NCBI GenBank assembly: GCA_964607765.1
Contig: CAZSNT010000029.1
Location: 8,626-72,625 of the forward strand
Length of the DNA: 64,000 nt
Reading direction: 5' to 3'
Origin: CAZSNT01 sp964607765
GTDB lineage: Bacteria; Verrucomicrobiota; Lentisphaeria; Oligosphaerales; JABHEG01
Shown here piece after piece: positions 9,081 through 16,907 of the stretch (positions within the stretch are counted from its first letter, which is position 1; each line of letters starts with the position of its first letter). Below the pieces are notes generated by a model, which saw only the letters and a list, made by a program, of their open reading frames with translations, did no database searches and was not told the origin of the DNA. The position numbers and the translations under genes are program-made.

Positions 9081-9172
9081 CGTGTGTGGGTCAGGGGCCT
9101 AAAATACTTAAACCGGCGATCACATCGCCAAATTTACACACACAGACCTCCTCGACCCACACTTTTTTCTTT
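9081..9172 (+). ncRNA. Candidate small structured RNA, about 90 nt
   Basis: It starts where the sigma-54-like element would place +1 and ends in an intrinsic terminator. The 5' segment GTGTGGGTC (9084-9092) is fully complementary to GACCCACAC (9154-9162), which is followed at once by TTTTTTCTTT. Inside lies a second hairpin GGCGAT-CAC-ATCGCC (9115-9129). The stretch is clearly more AT-rich than its surroundings. I do not recognise it as 6S, SRP, tmRNA or any named riboswitch. Alternatively it is only the terminator end of a longer transcript. Confidence 0.45.
9154..9172 (+). terminator. Intrinsic terminator closing the candidate small RNA
   Basis: GACCCACAC (the 3' arm of a stem whose 5' arm is at 9084-9092) followed by six T, a C and three more T. 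The 3' arm is directly adjacent to the T run, as in classical rho-independent terminators. Confidence 0.5.
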
Positions 9173-9297
9173 CCCCTCGATTCTCCCCTTGAGTGACGCT
9201 CAGACGCTGGTCTGTGCTCACGTGTTCCGTGGGGGGCCTCGTCAGCAAGGCGAGGCAGGGCGGGTTTGATCCCCATGACTCTCTCGCGCCAGGGCGC

Positions 9298-10521
9298 TTA
9301 AGGCTGGGCAGGCGGCGCGGGTGGCGTCACGGCATCACCGGCTTCGGCGGCCGGTGTGGGCGTTGTGGCCTCGGGCTCGCCGGTTGCCTGCGGCGGCTCG
9401 GGAGCGTCGCCTTGCTCGGTCGGTGTCGCCGTTTCGGCGTCCGGTTCCCCGGTTGCCTGCGGCGGCGCGGGGGTGTCGTCGTTCTGGACCGGTGTCGTTG
9501 TTTCGGCGCCCGGCTCGCCGGTTGCCTGCGGCGGCTCGGGAGTGTCGCCTTGCCTGGTCGGTGTCGTTGTCTCGGCGCTCGGCTCGCCGGTTGCCTGTGT
9601 CGGCGCGGGCGTATCCCCTTTGTCAGCCGGCGGCTTCACTACCGTGCCGATCCCTTTGGGCGGCGGGAGTACGGTGCGGGTTGCCTGGTGCAGCAGTTCG
9701 CGTTCCTGGCGGACCAGTTCCTCCATTGTCTCGCGCAACGTGTTCCACTTGCCGGTCATGTAGACGTAGCCGTTCCTCTCGTTCCGTGCAACAGCCCTCT
9801 TCTTCTCCTCACGGAATGCGGCGGCACGGACGGACCGGGCAAACTCCTTCTGCTTGACCCGGTAGAAGGCAAGCTTCTCATTCACCAAGGCTTTACGCAG
9901 TGTCAGGGACTTGTCCTCAAAGAACCTGAGAATCTCGGGGTAGTCCGTGATCTCCGGCCCCCCATCGTCTTCATCGTCTTTCGGTGGGTGCTGGCTTGCC
10001 ACCGCCACAGCCATGTCACGCAGGAGGATCCGTTTCGGGCCTACCACAATGGCGTCGCCCATGCGGCCGCGGTACACACCTTTGTACTTGCGTTTGAGTA
10101 CGGGGCTGGCCTGGTACTCGATCGTGACAATGTCGCCTTCTTTGCAGATGGGGTATGCCTCTTCCGCCTCCGCCTTGAGCTGCTCCAAGTCAGCGTCAGG
10201 GTAGCGCTGTTGTGTCAGTTTGAGTGTCGTCGCTTCGGCCGCTTTTCTGTACTCCTGCTCGAGCACGGGCGCGGCGCGGGGGGATCTCGGACACTCATCG
10301 ACAGACGCGAAAGTCACCAGGACGCGGCGCATCAGACTCAGATCGGTGACCGCGGCGCCACGGCGTTTGAGTTCCCTGCGGATGAGTCGGCGCAGCAGCT
10401 CCACGCGCTCCGTGGACTTGGCGTGCGGGTCACCGTCGCTCTTGTCGGCTGCCGTGGCGCAGCACGTGCCGATACCGAGAAGGATCGCAATCAGGAGCTT
10501 CGCCGCAGCGTGTTGGCTCAT
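9298..10521 (-). CDS. Secreted protein with four C-terminal 23-residue Pro/Thr/Glu repeats
   Basis: 407 aa, family not recognised. The signal peptide LLIAILLGIGTCCATAADK ends about residue 25. The middle part is charged and helical, with a small beta-rich stretch (IVTIEYQASPVLKRKYKG, then RMGDAIVVGPKRILLRDM). From about residue 308 a 23-residue unit of the type GDTPAPTQATGEPSAETTT repeats four times, with slowly diverging copies, giving a disordered, proline-rich, probably wall- or surface-spanning tail. AGAGG lies about 8 nt before ATG 10521. It has no operon partner. Confidence 0.7.
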   Translation of the reverse strand: MSQHAAAKLLIAILLGIGTCCATAADKSDGDPHAKSTERVELLRRLIRRELKRRGAAVTDLSLMRRVLVTFASVDECPRSPRAAPVLEQEYRKAAEATTLKLTQQRYPDADLEQLKAEAEEAYPICKEGDIVTIEYQASPVLKRKYKGVYRGRMGDAIVVGPKRILLRDMAVAVASQHPPKDDEDDGGPEITDYPEILRFFEDKSLTLRKALVNEKLAFYRVKQKEFARSVRAAAFREEKKRAVARNERNGYVYMTGKWNTLRETMEELVRQERELLHQATRTVLPPPKGIGTVVKPPADKGDTPAPTQATGEPSAETTTPTRQGDTPEPPQATGEPGAETTTPVQNDDTPAPPQATGEPDAETATPTEQGDAPEPPQATGEPEATTPTPAAEAGDAVTPPAPPAQP

Positions 10522-10642
10522 GGCTGGGACCTCTGCTGGTTTGCTCGATTCACGGGGCCACTGTCATGTACTCTATCATCCCGGCGCTTCCGGCGCCACG
10601 GCCCTCGTTGGGTTGCGGCAACCGCCAGGTACCTGAGGCAAC

Positions 10643-10742
10643 CCCCCGTAGCCCGGCTCTCCTGAGCCGGGTGTCTTGCCGTGCCGTCGCGTGGATGTAG
10701 AGGGACAAGGACACCCGGCTCAGGAGAGCCCGGCTACGGGGG
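10643..10742. repeat. REP-C inverted repeat, about 33-nt arms
   Basis: Arms 10643-10675 and 10710-10742 are complementary at 32 of 33 positions, separated by 34 nt. Each arm contains the REP-C core CGGCTC(T/A)CCTGAGCCGGG or its complement, itself a hairpin. The same core occurs at 21748, 21817 and, as three tandem copies, at 48348-48433. It lies between the repeat-rich secreted protein and the GspF pair. Confidence 0.85.
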
Positions 10743-10762
10743 CGCTCTTTGCACCGTCGCGG

Positions 10763-10790
10763 TTGTTTCGGGGGGGCTTTCGGGTATAAT
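10763..10790 (+). promoter_or_regulatory. Candidate sigma-70 promoter giving a leaderless GspF mRNA
   Basis: A perfect TATAAT (10785-10790) lies 16 nt after TTGTTT (10763-10768). The ATG at 10798 lies 7 nt beyond the -10 box, where transcription would start, and no Shine-Dalgarno is present, so the message would be essentially leaderless. Confidence 0.45.
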
Positions 10791-10797
10791 CAGGCAG

Positions 10798-11844
10798 ATG
10801 GAAACACAGTCGGTCAACATCGGGGATTTCTACCAACAGCTTGCCATGCTGACCAAGGCCGGCCTGCCGCTTCCCGCCAGCCTCGAGCAGATAGCGGCGG
10901 AAGTGAGAGGCGGCGAGCTGCAGCGCGTCCTCGGCGAGTTGAGCCGCGACACGGCCCAGGGCCGTTCGTTCAGTGATGTGCTGGCTCGGCATCCGCAACT
11001 GTTCTCCCCGTTCCACGTGCGCCTCATCGCGGCCGGGGAAACGAACGGCACACTGTCCGAGGCCTTGTTCGCTGCCGCCAGCTTCTCATACTTCAATTAC
11101 TACATGACATCGCAGGCCAGGCAGGTGTTCATGTATCCGCTGCTGACGTTCTTTGCCGCCGCCGGGGTGTTCATCTTCCTGAGTGTGTCTATCATCCCCG
11201 GCTTCTCCGAGATGTTCAATGAGTTGCTGGCTGGCTGTCCGCTGCCCGGTCTCACCGTCCTCGTCCTGCGCATCAGTGCCCCGATGGCCACGTACAAGAT
11301 CTTCGTGCTGGCTGGCTATGCGATCGCGATGGTGTTCTGCATCTGGCTGTTCTGCGGCGGGACGACAGCGAACAGGACGCTGCTGCGACTGATGGGGCGG
11401 CTGCCGGGCGCCTGGCGGATCTCGCAGTCGGTGGATTCTGCCCGGTTCTGCTCGCTGCTGCGTGTCTTCCTGCGCCAGAACGTGCCGACCGCCGACGCGC
11501 TGTCGGCGACTGCCGGACTGATGGGCGACCAACACTTGGCTGCTGCGCTGGAGCGGGTTGCCCAAGCTCACGCCGAAGGGCAGGGCTTGGTGGCGGCCAT
11601 GGAACGGGAGCCGGCGCTGGATGTACTGATCACCTTCGCCGTGCGCCAGGCGCCGGAGGACGAGCTGGCCGAGGAACTGGGACGGCTCGCGGAGCTGTTC
11701 GAGAAGCGTGTGCTGTTGTCCAGCCGCTCCGCAGTCGCGTTCTGGGAACTGCTGTGCCTGGTGCTGATGACCGTCACAGTCGGGATAGTCGTCATCTCGC
11801 TGTTTCTTCCCCTGATCACGATCATGGGCAAGTTGGGGGGATGA
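10798..11844 (+). CDS. GspF/PilC-like type II secretion F-domain protein
   Basis: Inner-membrane assembly-platform protein, 348 aa. The N-terminal F domain has FYQQLAMLTKAGLPLPASLE and FSPFHVRLIAAGETNGTL, the classic GE-TG turn. A second F domain (ARFCSLLRVFLRQNVPTADAL) precedes a C-terminal helix (FWELLCLVLMTVTVGIVVI). Three membrane segments are visible (about residues 115-140, 163-190 and 320-342). ATG 10798 is chosen over an upstream GTG-type extension that reads through the REP-C hairpin. It is followed after 4 nt by a second F-domain gene. Confidence 0.88.
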   Translation: METQSVNIGDFYQQLAMLTKAGLPLPASLEQIAAEVRGGELQRVLGELSRDTAQGRSFSDVLARHPQLFSPFHVRLIAAGETNGTLSEALFAAASFSYFNYYMTSQARQVFMYPLLTFFAAAGVFIFLSVSIIPGFSEMFNELLAGCPLPGLTVLVLRISAPMATYKIFVLAGYAIAMVFCIWLFCGGTTANRTLLRLMGRLPGAWRISQSVDSARFCSLLRVFLRQNVPTADALSATAGLMGDQHLAAALERVAQAHAEGQGLVAAMEREPALDVLITFAVRQAPEDELAEELGRLAELFEKRVLLSSRSAVAFWELLCLVLMTVTVGIVVISLFLPLITIMGKLGG

Positions 11845-11848
11845 CGGC

Positions 11849-13006
11849 GTGAAACCGTTCCAGTTCGGGCTCTGGCGCGGCAGCACCGGGCGACGTGGCT
11901 TCCGGCGCGTTGACTCGGTCGCCTGCATTCTTGCCGATACGCTTGCTTACGCCGCGGCGCGCAACGTGCCGTTCGCGCTGGCGCTGCGCGCTTTGCCGTT
12001 TTACCGCGAGGACGCGTTCGTCCGGCGTTGGCTCCGGTTCCTGAACCGCTGGCCTTTCAACCGCCTTGCCCTGCATCCGGCGTGCTGGGCCAGGGACTTC
12101 CCGCTGTGCCTGCGTGTGCGCGAGCTCATCGAGGAACTGGAAAAGGGCGAACCCTTGAGTTTCGCGCTGGAAAACACGTTCGGGATGTTCTTCCCGAGCT
12201 GTTTCATTCTGGCGTTGGAGAAAGCCGAGAACGAGGGGAGTGTCGCGACCGCCCTTCCCGTGCTGGCCGAGATGCTGAACTACCCGCGACTGGTGAGGCG
12301 TGAACGGCGCATAGCGGTGCAGTTTGCCGCCGTACGGCTGGTGGTGGCCGTCAGCATCGCCTCGGCGCTGAACGTCTTCATTCTGCCCCGTTACGCGAAG
12401 ATGATGCACGAGTTCGGCGCGGCGTACACGGGGGTGGGCGCGATGAATCTGATCGCGACCGTGTTGGGCGTCGTGTTGCACTGGGGATTCTGTCTGTGGG
12501 TGCTGTACTACGTGCTCACACGCGTGGAGGTAGTCCGCGAAGCCATCCTGCTGCGCGTGCCGTTCGGGCGCCGCGACGTGCAGCGGCAGCGGACCGCGGA
12601 GCTGACCCGGGCGCTGCTGGCTTTCGTGAACACGGGGTCGGACTTGCACACGGCCGCGGAATGGGCGCAGAGAGCGACGCGCAGTCCGTGGCTGTCGGCG
12701 CGCGTGCGCGTGTTCACCGATGCGCTGTCGCGAGGCGTCGGTTGGGCCGAGGCGTGGCAGGCGATGGAACTCGATCTGCCGGCGGCCGATTGGCTCGTGT
12801 GCAACGCGGCCGCGCGCGAGGATCCCGGCAGTGGCCTGGAACTGCTGCTGGACAAACTGCTGCTGGACATCGATTCGACGACGCGACGCTGGCAGGCACT
12901 GGCAGACCCCGTCTGCGTGCTGGTCCTCGCGGTCTTTGTCGGCGGGATGTGCTACTCCATGTTCAACTGCCTCGTGCGGCTGAACATCATTGCCATCCAG
13001 ATGTGA
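11849..13006 (+). CDS. Divergent GspF-like type II secretion F-domain protein
   Basis: 385 aa beginning with GTG 11849, 4 nt after the previous stop and preceded by a G-rich stretch. The N-terminal F domain is degenerate (FFPSCFILALEKAENEGSVA replaces the GE-TG signature); the second contains RTAELTRALLAFVNTGSDLH and ends in the helix PVCVLVLAVFVGGMCYS. Three membrane helices are visible (about 168-190, 205-225 and 355-378). The tight coupling suggests a heteromeric platform of two F-type proteins. No ATPase or pilin gene lies nearby. Confidence 0.8.
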   Translation: MKPFQFGLWRGSTGRRGFRRVDSVACILADTLAYAAARNVPFALALRALPFYREDAFVRRWLRFLNRWPFNRLALHPACWARDFPLCLRVRELIEELEKGEPLSFALENTFGMFFPSCFILALEKAENEGSVATALPVLAEMLNYPRLVRRERRIAVQFAAVRLVVAVSIASALNVFILPRYAKMMHEFGAAYTGVGAMNLIATVLGVVLHWGFCLWVLYYVLTRVEVVREAILLRVPFGRRDVQRQRTAELTRALLAFVNTGSDLHTAAEWAQRATRSPWLSARVRVFTDALSRGVGWAEAWQAMELDLPAADWLVCNAAAREDPGSGLELLLDKLLLDIDSTTRRWQALADPVCVLVLAVFVGGMCYSMFNCLVRLNIIAIQM

Positions 13007-13010
13007 CGGT

Positions 13011-13532
13011 GCACGCCTTCAGCGCGCGGGGGAGGGGGAGTTGGTGGGGTTAGGCGACGTGCGCGTTCCCCCAGGGATTCTCCCTGGGCTGTGATGTTGC
13101 TCCCCGTTGGGGAGCGTGGTGAGTTGCCGGCGGTGATGTTGCTCCCCGTTGGGGAGCGTGGCGAGTTGCCGGTGTGCGTGTTGCCCAGGGATTCTCCCTG
13201 GGCTGTGATGTTGCTCCCCGTTGGGGAGCGTGGTGAGTTGCCGGCGGTGATGTTGCTCCCCGTTGGGGAGCGNNNNNNNNNNNNNNNNNNNNNNNNNNNN
13301 NNNNNNNNNNNNNNNNNNNNNNNNNNNNNNNNNNNNNNNNNNNNNNNNNNNNNNNNNNNNNNNNNNNNNNNNGAGTTGCCGGTGTGCGTGTTGCCCAGGG
13401 ATTCTCCCTGGGCTGTGATGTTGCTCCCCGTTGGGGAGGTGCCGGGCATTCCCCCTCGCCAACGGCGAGGCACATGTGAGCCCGGGGAGCATCCCCGGGA
13501 ATGGCGGGGCGCCCCCCCAAGAAGACCTCTGC
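13011..13532. repeat. Upstream hairpin array of the REP/transposase locus (with assembly gap)
   Basis: It begins with GCACGCCTTCAGCGCGC (13011-13027), a copy of the transposon end. From 13070 hairpins CCCAGGGATTCTCCCTGGG and GCTCCCCGTTGGGGAGC alternate as a 42-bp unit (13093-13134) and a 72-bp unit (13135-13206), giving a 114-bp higher-order repeat that starts again at 13207. After the N gap the pattern resumes. At 13451-13499 it changes to a double hairpin CCTCGCCAACGGCGAGG plus CCCGGGGAGCATCCCCGGG. Confidence 0.9.
13273..13372. other. Assembly gap, 100 N, inside the hairpin array
   Basis: Exactly 100 N with repeat sequence on both sides, so the true number of 42/72-bp units is unknown. Frames running through it are not genes. 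Confidence 0.99.
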
Positions 13533-14066
13533 GCACGCTGAAGGCGTGCAACATCAATACAGGAGGAAGCGATTATGCCGCAGTCTCTTGCCCGTATCAT
13601 CCTGCACGTCGTGTTCAGCGTCCGGGACCGGCATCGTGTGTTCGTGCTGAACAGAATGCAGGCTGACACGTGCCGGTACATGACAGGCGTCATGAAGAAC
13701 CTGGACTGCCCGGTGATCCGGATTGGCACGGCCGTCGACCACGTCCACATCCTGCACCTGCTGTCGCGGACGCGGACGATCGCGGACGTTGTGGGGGCGG
13801 TGAAGCGGGAGAGCAGCGACTGGATCAAGGACCAGGAGTGGGCGCGCGGGAACTCGATATTCGCGGACTTCCATTGGCAGCGGGGGTACGGCGCGTTTTC
13901 GGTCAGCGAGTCGAGGGTGGCGTCGGTCGTCGAGTACATCGATGGTCAATTGCAGCATCACAGGCGAATGACGTTCCAGGATGAATACAGGGCGTTCTTG
14001 CAGAAACACAAGGTCGAGTACGACGAACGATATGTGTGGGATTGATGTTGCACGCCTTCAGCGTGC
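13533..14066 (+). mobile_element. REP-associated transposon unit (REPtron) with 23-bp inverted ends
   Basis: The left end 13533-13555 and right end 14044-14066 are perfect inverted repeats of 23 bp, each containing the small hairpin GCACGC-(5)-GCGTGC next to a conserved AACATC/GATGTT. The transposase gene fills the interior, and its stop codon lies in the right end. Subterminal hairpins rather than long inverted repeats are typical of IS200/IS605-type elements. Related but degenerate ends stand at 13011 and 14467, and hairpin arrays lie on both sides. Confidence 0.8.
13575..14045 (+). CDS. IS200-like REP-associated tyrosine transposase (RAYT)
   Basis: 156 aa Y1-type single-strand transposase. 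The HUH motif is VDHVHIL (about residues 55-61); a single catalytic Tyr is in VVEYIDGQ, followed by QHHRRMTFQDEYRAFL and the family C-terminus VEYDERYVW. AGGAGG (13561-13566) precedes ATG 13575. The length is normal and no motif is missing, so it may be active. It should recognise hairpins such as GCACGC-GCGTGC, which flank the gene and recur nearby. RAYTs of this group are often domesticated and maintain REP repeats rather than jump; which applies here is unknown. Confidence 0.9.
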   Translation: MPQSLARIILHVVFSVRDRHRVFVLNRMQADTCRYMTGVMKNLDCPVIRIGTAVDHVHILHLLSRTRTIADVVGAVKRESSDWIKDQEWARGNSIFADFHWQRGYGAFSVSESRVASVVEYIDGQLQHHRRMTFQDEYRAFLQKHKVEYDERYVWD

Positions 14067-14103
14067 GGGGGGAGGTCTTTTGGGGGGGGAGGCGTGCGTG
14101 TTC

Positions 14104-14489
14104 CCCAGGGATTCTCCCTGGGCTGAGATGTTGCTCCCCGTTGGGGAGCGCGGCGAGTCGCCCCCACATTCCCCCTCGCCAACGGCGAGGCACATGCCAG
14201 CCCGGGGAGAATCCCCGGGAATGGCGGCGCCCCCCCGGCCCCCCAACATTCCCCCTCGCCAACGGCGAGGCACATGCCAGCCCGGGGAGAATCCCCGGGT
14301 CGGGGCGTCGATCTCCCCCTCGCCAACGGCGAGGCACATGCCAGCCCGGGGAGCATCCCCGGGTCGGGTCGTCGGTTTCCCCCTCGCCAACGGCGAGGCA
14401 CATGCCAGCCCGGGGAGGATCCCCGGGAATGGCGGCGCCCCCCCAAAAGAAGAGACGTCTGTTTTCGCACGCTGAACGCGTGCAGCATC
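14104..14489. repeat. Downstream hairpin array of the REP/transposase locus
   Basis: First one CCCAGGGATTCTCCCTGGG plus GCTCCCCGTTGGGGAGC unit (14104-14152). Then four copies of the 49-nt double hairpin CCTCGCCAACGGCGAGG with CCCGGGGAG(A/C/G)ATCCCCGGG, starting at 14171, 14251, 14315 and 14379 (spacing 80, 64 and 64). Last comes a variant transposon end GCACGCTGAACGCGTGC (from about 14467). The order is the mirror of the upstream array: transposon end, CCCAGGG/GCTCCCC units, CCTCGCC units. Confidence 0.9.
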
Positions 14490-14496
14490 TCCCCCC

Positions 14497-15975
14497 TCAC
14501 TTACGGTCGCGCGGCGTGCCTTCCAGATTGTGGATGGCGCGCAGCAGCGGCCTGGCCGCCGCGCAGGCCAGGGCGAGATGCAGCATCTCGACAACGAAGA
14601 ACGCGAATCCGAACGCGTCTCCCCGGGTATCCAGAATTCCCTGACACGAGGCGCTCGATAGAAATACGAGCAGCGGCGCGACAGTCAGCGCGAGATACGG
14701 CCCAAACCGCAGGGCGCAAGCCAGTGTCACCACGCCGTGGCAGAACAGCACGACGGTGTAAAGCAGCACGAACTGCGCGCACCACAGCCAGCTGCCGTCG
14801 CCGTTCCCAATGAGTACGAGCATTCCGGCCACGGCCAGCAACCACGGACTCAGGCCGCGAGCCCGGGCGAAGACGTTGCCGAACACGATCTCCTCCGGCG
14901 TCAGATCACTGAGGAGCAACAGCTCGAAGGCTCGCGTGTTCCGCTCGCCGGCCAGCACGCGACAGCATTGGAACAGCAGCAGCACACCGAAGCATGCGGC
15001 TGCAAGTGCAAGGCCGGTGTAAGGCCAGCCCCGCAACGATCCGACCGCATCCTTGTGCAGGACCAGCGATCCGATCAACACCCCGGCACAGCCTGCCCAT
15101 GCCACGCCTGTCGGGCCGCGCCGCCTCTGTCGGAACAGCGGACTGGCAAGAGCTGTCCCGGCGCCTGTGTGTGCTCCGCGGCTGCGCCTCTCTCTCACGA
15201 TCGTGCGGGCCATGCGAGGGAAGAGCAGGAATGTCACGGTTACGAGCAGCGCCGCCGCCAGGGCCGCGTAGACATGGAAGGGCGCTGCTGCGTTGGTCAG
15301 CTGGCCGTTGAGGACTCGTTCCAGCACGGCTACCGGCGACAGCACGGGCAGCAGGTTGCCCTGCAGCGTTGCGGCCCAAGGCGCGGCCCGCGGCAGCCGG
15401 CTCAGACCGTCGATTGCACCGGGGACACCGCCGAACAGGAACAGGACTGACAGGAAGGCCCAGGTCAGGGCCGTGCGCGGGTTCGGATTGAGGATTGAGA
15501 CAAACAGGCCGAGCGCCGTGCTGAGCACCACTGTGCTCAGCACCAGGCTCAGCGTGTGAAACACCTGGAGCGGCGCGATACCGCCGAGGCCGACGCACAC
15601 GATAAGCATGGGCAGCACGGACAGCACGAGCAGCGCGGCACGCGTCACGGTAGCGATCAGGTGCGCGGTCACATATTGCCACGGCACGATATTGCCGAGC
15701 AGCAGCAGGCCGAGCGAGCGGCGTTCGCGATCTCGCGCGAACACGGCTGATGCGGCACATGCCGGTACGAGCGCCGCGACGAGGATTGCGCTTCGACTGA
15801 GGATGGTGAACAGCGTCAGCCCCATGGTGGTGACGCGCTGCGCCTCGGCATATTCGTGGCCTGCGAGAACAGCCAGCGCCGCCAGCGCGGGCAGCGCCAG
15901 GCGTCTGCCGAAGAACGCACGCCGCCGCCGTGAGCGTGACAGCTCGCTGTTGAGCACGGCCAGGACCAAGTCCAT
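14497..15975 (-). CDS. ABC-2 type permease, export module 1
   Basis: 492 aa, about a dozen hydrophobic segments, in two halves. Each half contains the exporter-type cytoplasmic motif: FARDRERRSLGLLLLGNIVP in the first and LAGERNTRAFELLLLSDLTP in the second, as in GldF/NosY-type permeases. It is translationally coupled to the ATPase (TAATG overlap at 15973-15977). Substrate unknown. The last codon lies 8 bp from the REP array. Confidence 0.85.
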   Translation of the reverse strand: MDLVLAVLNSELSRSRRRRAFFGRRLALPALAALAVLAGHEYAEAQRVTTMGLTLFTILSRSAILVAALVPACAASAVFARDRERRSLGLLLLGNIVPWQYVTAHLIATVTRAALLVLSVLPMLIVCVGLGGIAPLQVFHTLSLVLSTVVLSTALGLFVSILNPNPRTALTWAFLSVLFLFGGVPGAIDGLSRLPRAAPWAATLQGNLLPVLSPVAVLERVLNGQLTNAAAPFHVYAALAAALLVTVTFLLFPRMARTIVRERRSRGAHTGAGTALASPLFRQRRRGPTGVAWAGCAGVLIGSLVLHKDAVGSLRGWPYTGLALAAACFGVLLLFQCCRVLAGERNTRAFELLLLSDLTPEEIVFGNVFARARGLSPWLLAVAGMLVLIGNGDGSWLWCAQFVLLYTVVLFCHGVVTLACALRFGPYLALTVAPLLVFLSSASCQGILDTRGDAFGFAFFVVEMLHLALACAAARPLLRAIHNLEGTPRDRK

Positions 15976-16907
15976 TACGTGCCCTCCGTGAGTTGGAGGA
16001 ACACGCGTTCCAAGTCGGCTTCACCGCACCTGGCTTCGTGCATTCGCACGCCGTTGCCGACGCAGTGCTCGATGATGTCAGCGATGCCGAGGCCACTGCC
16101 GTAGGCTACAACGAGCCTGTCCCCCCGGGCTTGGACGGCTTCGACTCCGTCCAGCCCTTCCAGCACGCGTCGGGTGCGGGAGCCGGTGTCGTCGACGGCA
16201 AGCTCACAGAAGGCGTGTCCCGGCGCGATGTCCGCAGATGCGGCCTCGAGTGGTCCCGCGTAGACCAGACGCCCCTTCTCAATGATGATGATCCGGTCGC
16301 AGAGCGCCTGCAGCTCGCTCAGGATGTGGGACGAGATGAAAATGGTCTTGCCCATGCTGCGGAGTTCGCGCAGGCACTCGAGCAGTTCGACGCGCGCCCT
16401 CGGATCCAGGCCGGAAGCCGGCTCGTCCAGCAGCAGTATCTCAGGATCGTGCACCAGCGTCCGGCCCAGGGCGAGTTTCTGCTGCATGCCGCGCGATAGG
16501 CCGCCGATCAGGGAGTCTCTTCTGTCGATGAGGTCGACGATGGCCAGAATCTCGTCGATCAGAGTCGTGCGGCGTCGGGCGGGTATGTGGTAGGCGGCGG
16601 CGAAGAAGTCCAGGTATTCGCCCGCCGTCATATCCAGGTAAAGCCCGAAGTAGTCGGGCATGAACCCGATGGCTTGCCGCACACGTTTGACGTTCGCCTT
16701 GAGCCGCACATCCATGTCCAAGACCTTCGCCGTGCCGGATGTCTGTCGCTCCAGGGTGGCCAGGATTCGCATGGTCGTGGACTTGCCTGAGCCGTTGGGG
16801 CCGACGAAGCCGGTGATGACTCCGCGCGGTATGGCGAACGAAAGGTCGTCAACAGCGACGACAGAGCCGAACTCTTTACGGACGTTCTTCAGGTCGATCG
16901 CGTTCAT
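15975..16907 (-). CDS. ABC transporter ATPase, export module 1
   Basis: 310 aa nucleotide-binding subunit of an ABC-2 exporter. Walker A GPNGSGKST, Q-loop region IGFMPDYFGLY, signature LSRGMQQKL, Walker B ILLLDEPASGLDPRAR and H-loop ISSHIL are all intact. A C-terminal domain of about 90 residues ends in DLERVFLQLTEG, as in CcmA/NatA/GldA-like ATPases. It overlaps the upstream gene by 4 bp (ATGA). Close paralogues are at 23668 and 36838. Confidence 0.95.
   Translation of the reverse strand: MNAIDLKNVRKEFGSVVAVDDLSFAIPRGVITGFVGPNGSGKSTTMRILATLERQTSGTAKVLDMDVRLKANVKRVRQAIGFMPDYFGLYLDMTAGEYLDFFAAAYHIPARRRTTLIDEILAIVDLIDRRDSLIGGLSRGMQQKLALGRTLVHDPEILLLDEPASGLDPRARVELLECLRELRSMGKTIFISSHILSELQALCDRIIIIEKGRLVYAGPLEAASADIAPGHAFCELAVDDTGSRTRRVLEGLDGVEAVQARGDRLVVAYGSGLGIADIIEHCVGNGVRMHEARCGEADLERVFLQLTEGT

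Noticed and set aside
9230..9300. Possible tRNA (segment GGGTTTGATCCCC)
   Set aside because: No acceptor stem, D-arm or anticodon arm can be drawn around it on either strand.
13070..13435. Regularly spaced repeats resembling a CRISPR array
   Set aside because: The sequences between hairpins are themselves repeated (42/72-bp units), the units are palindromes, and no cas gene is in the window.
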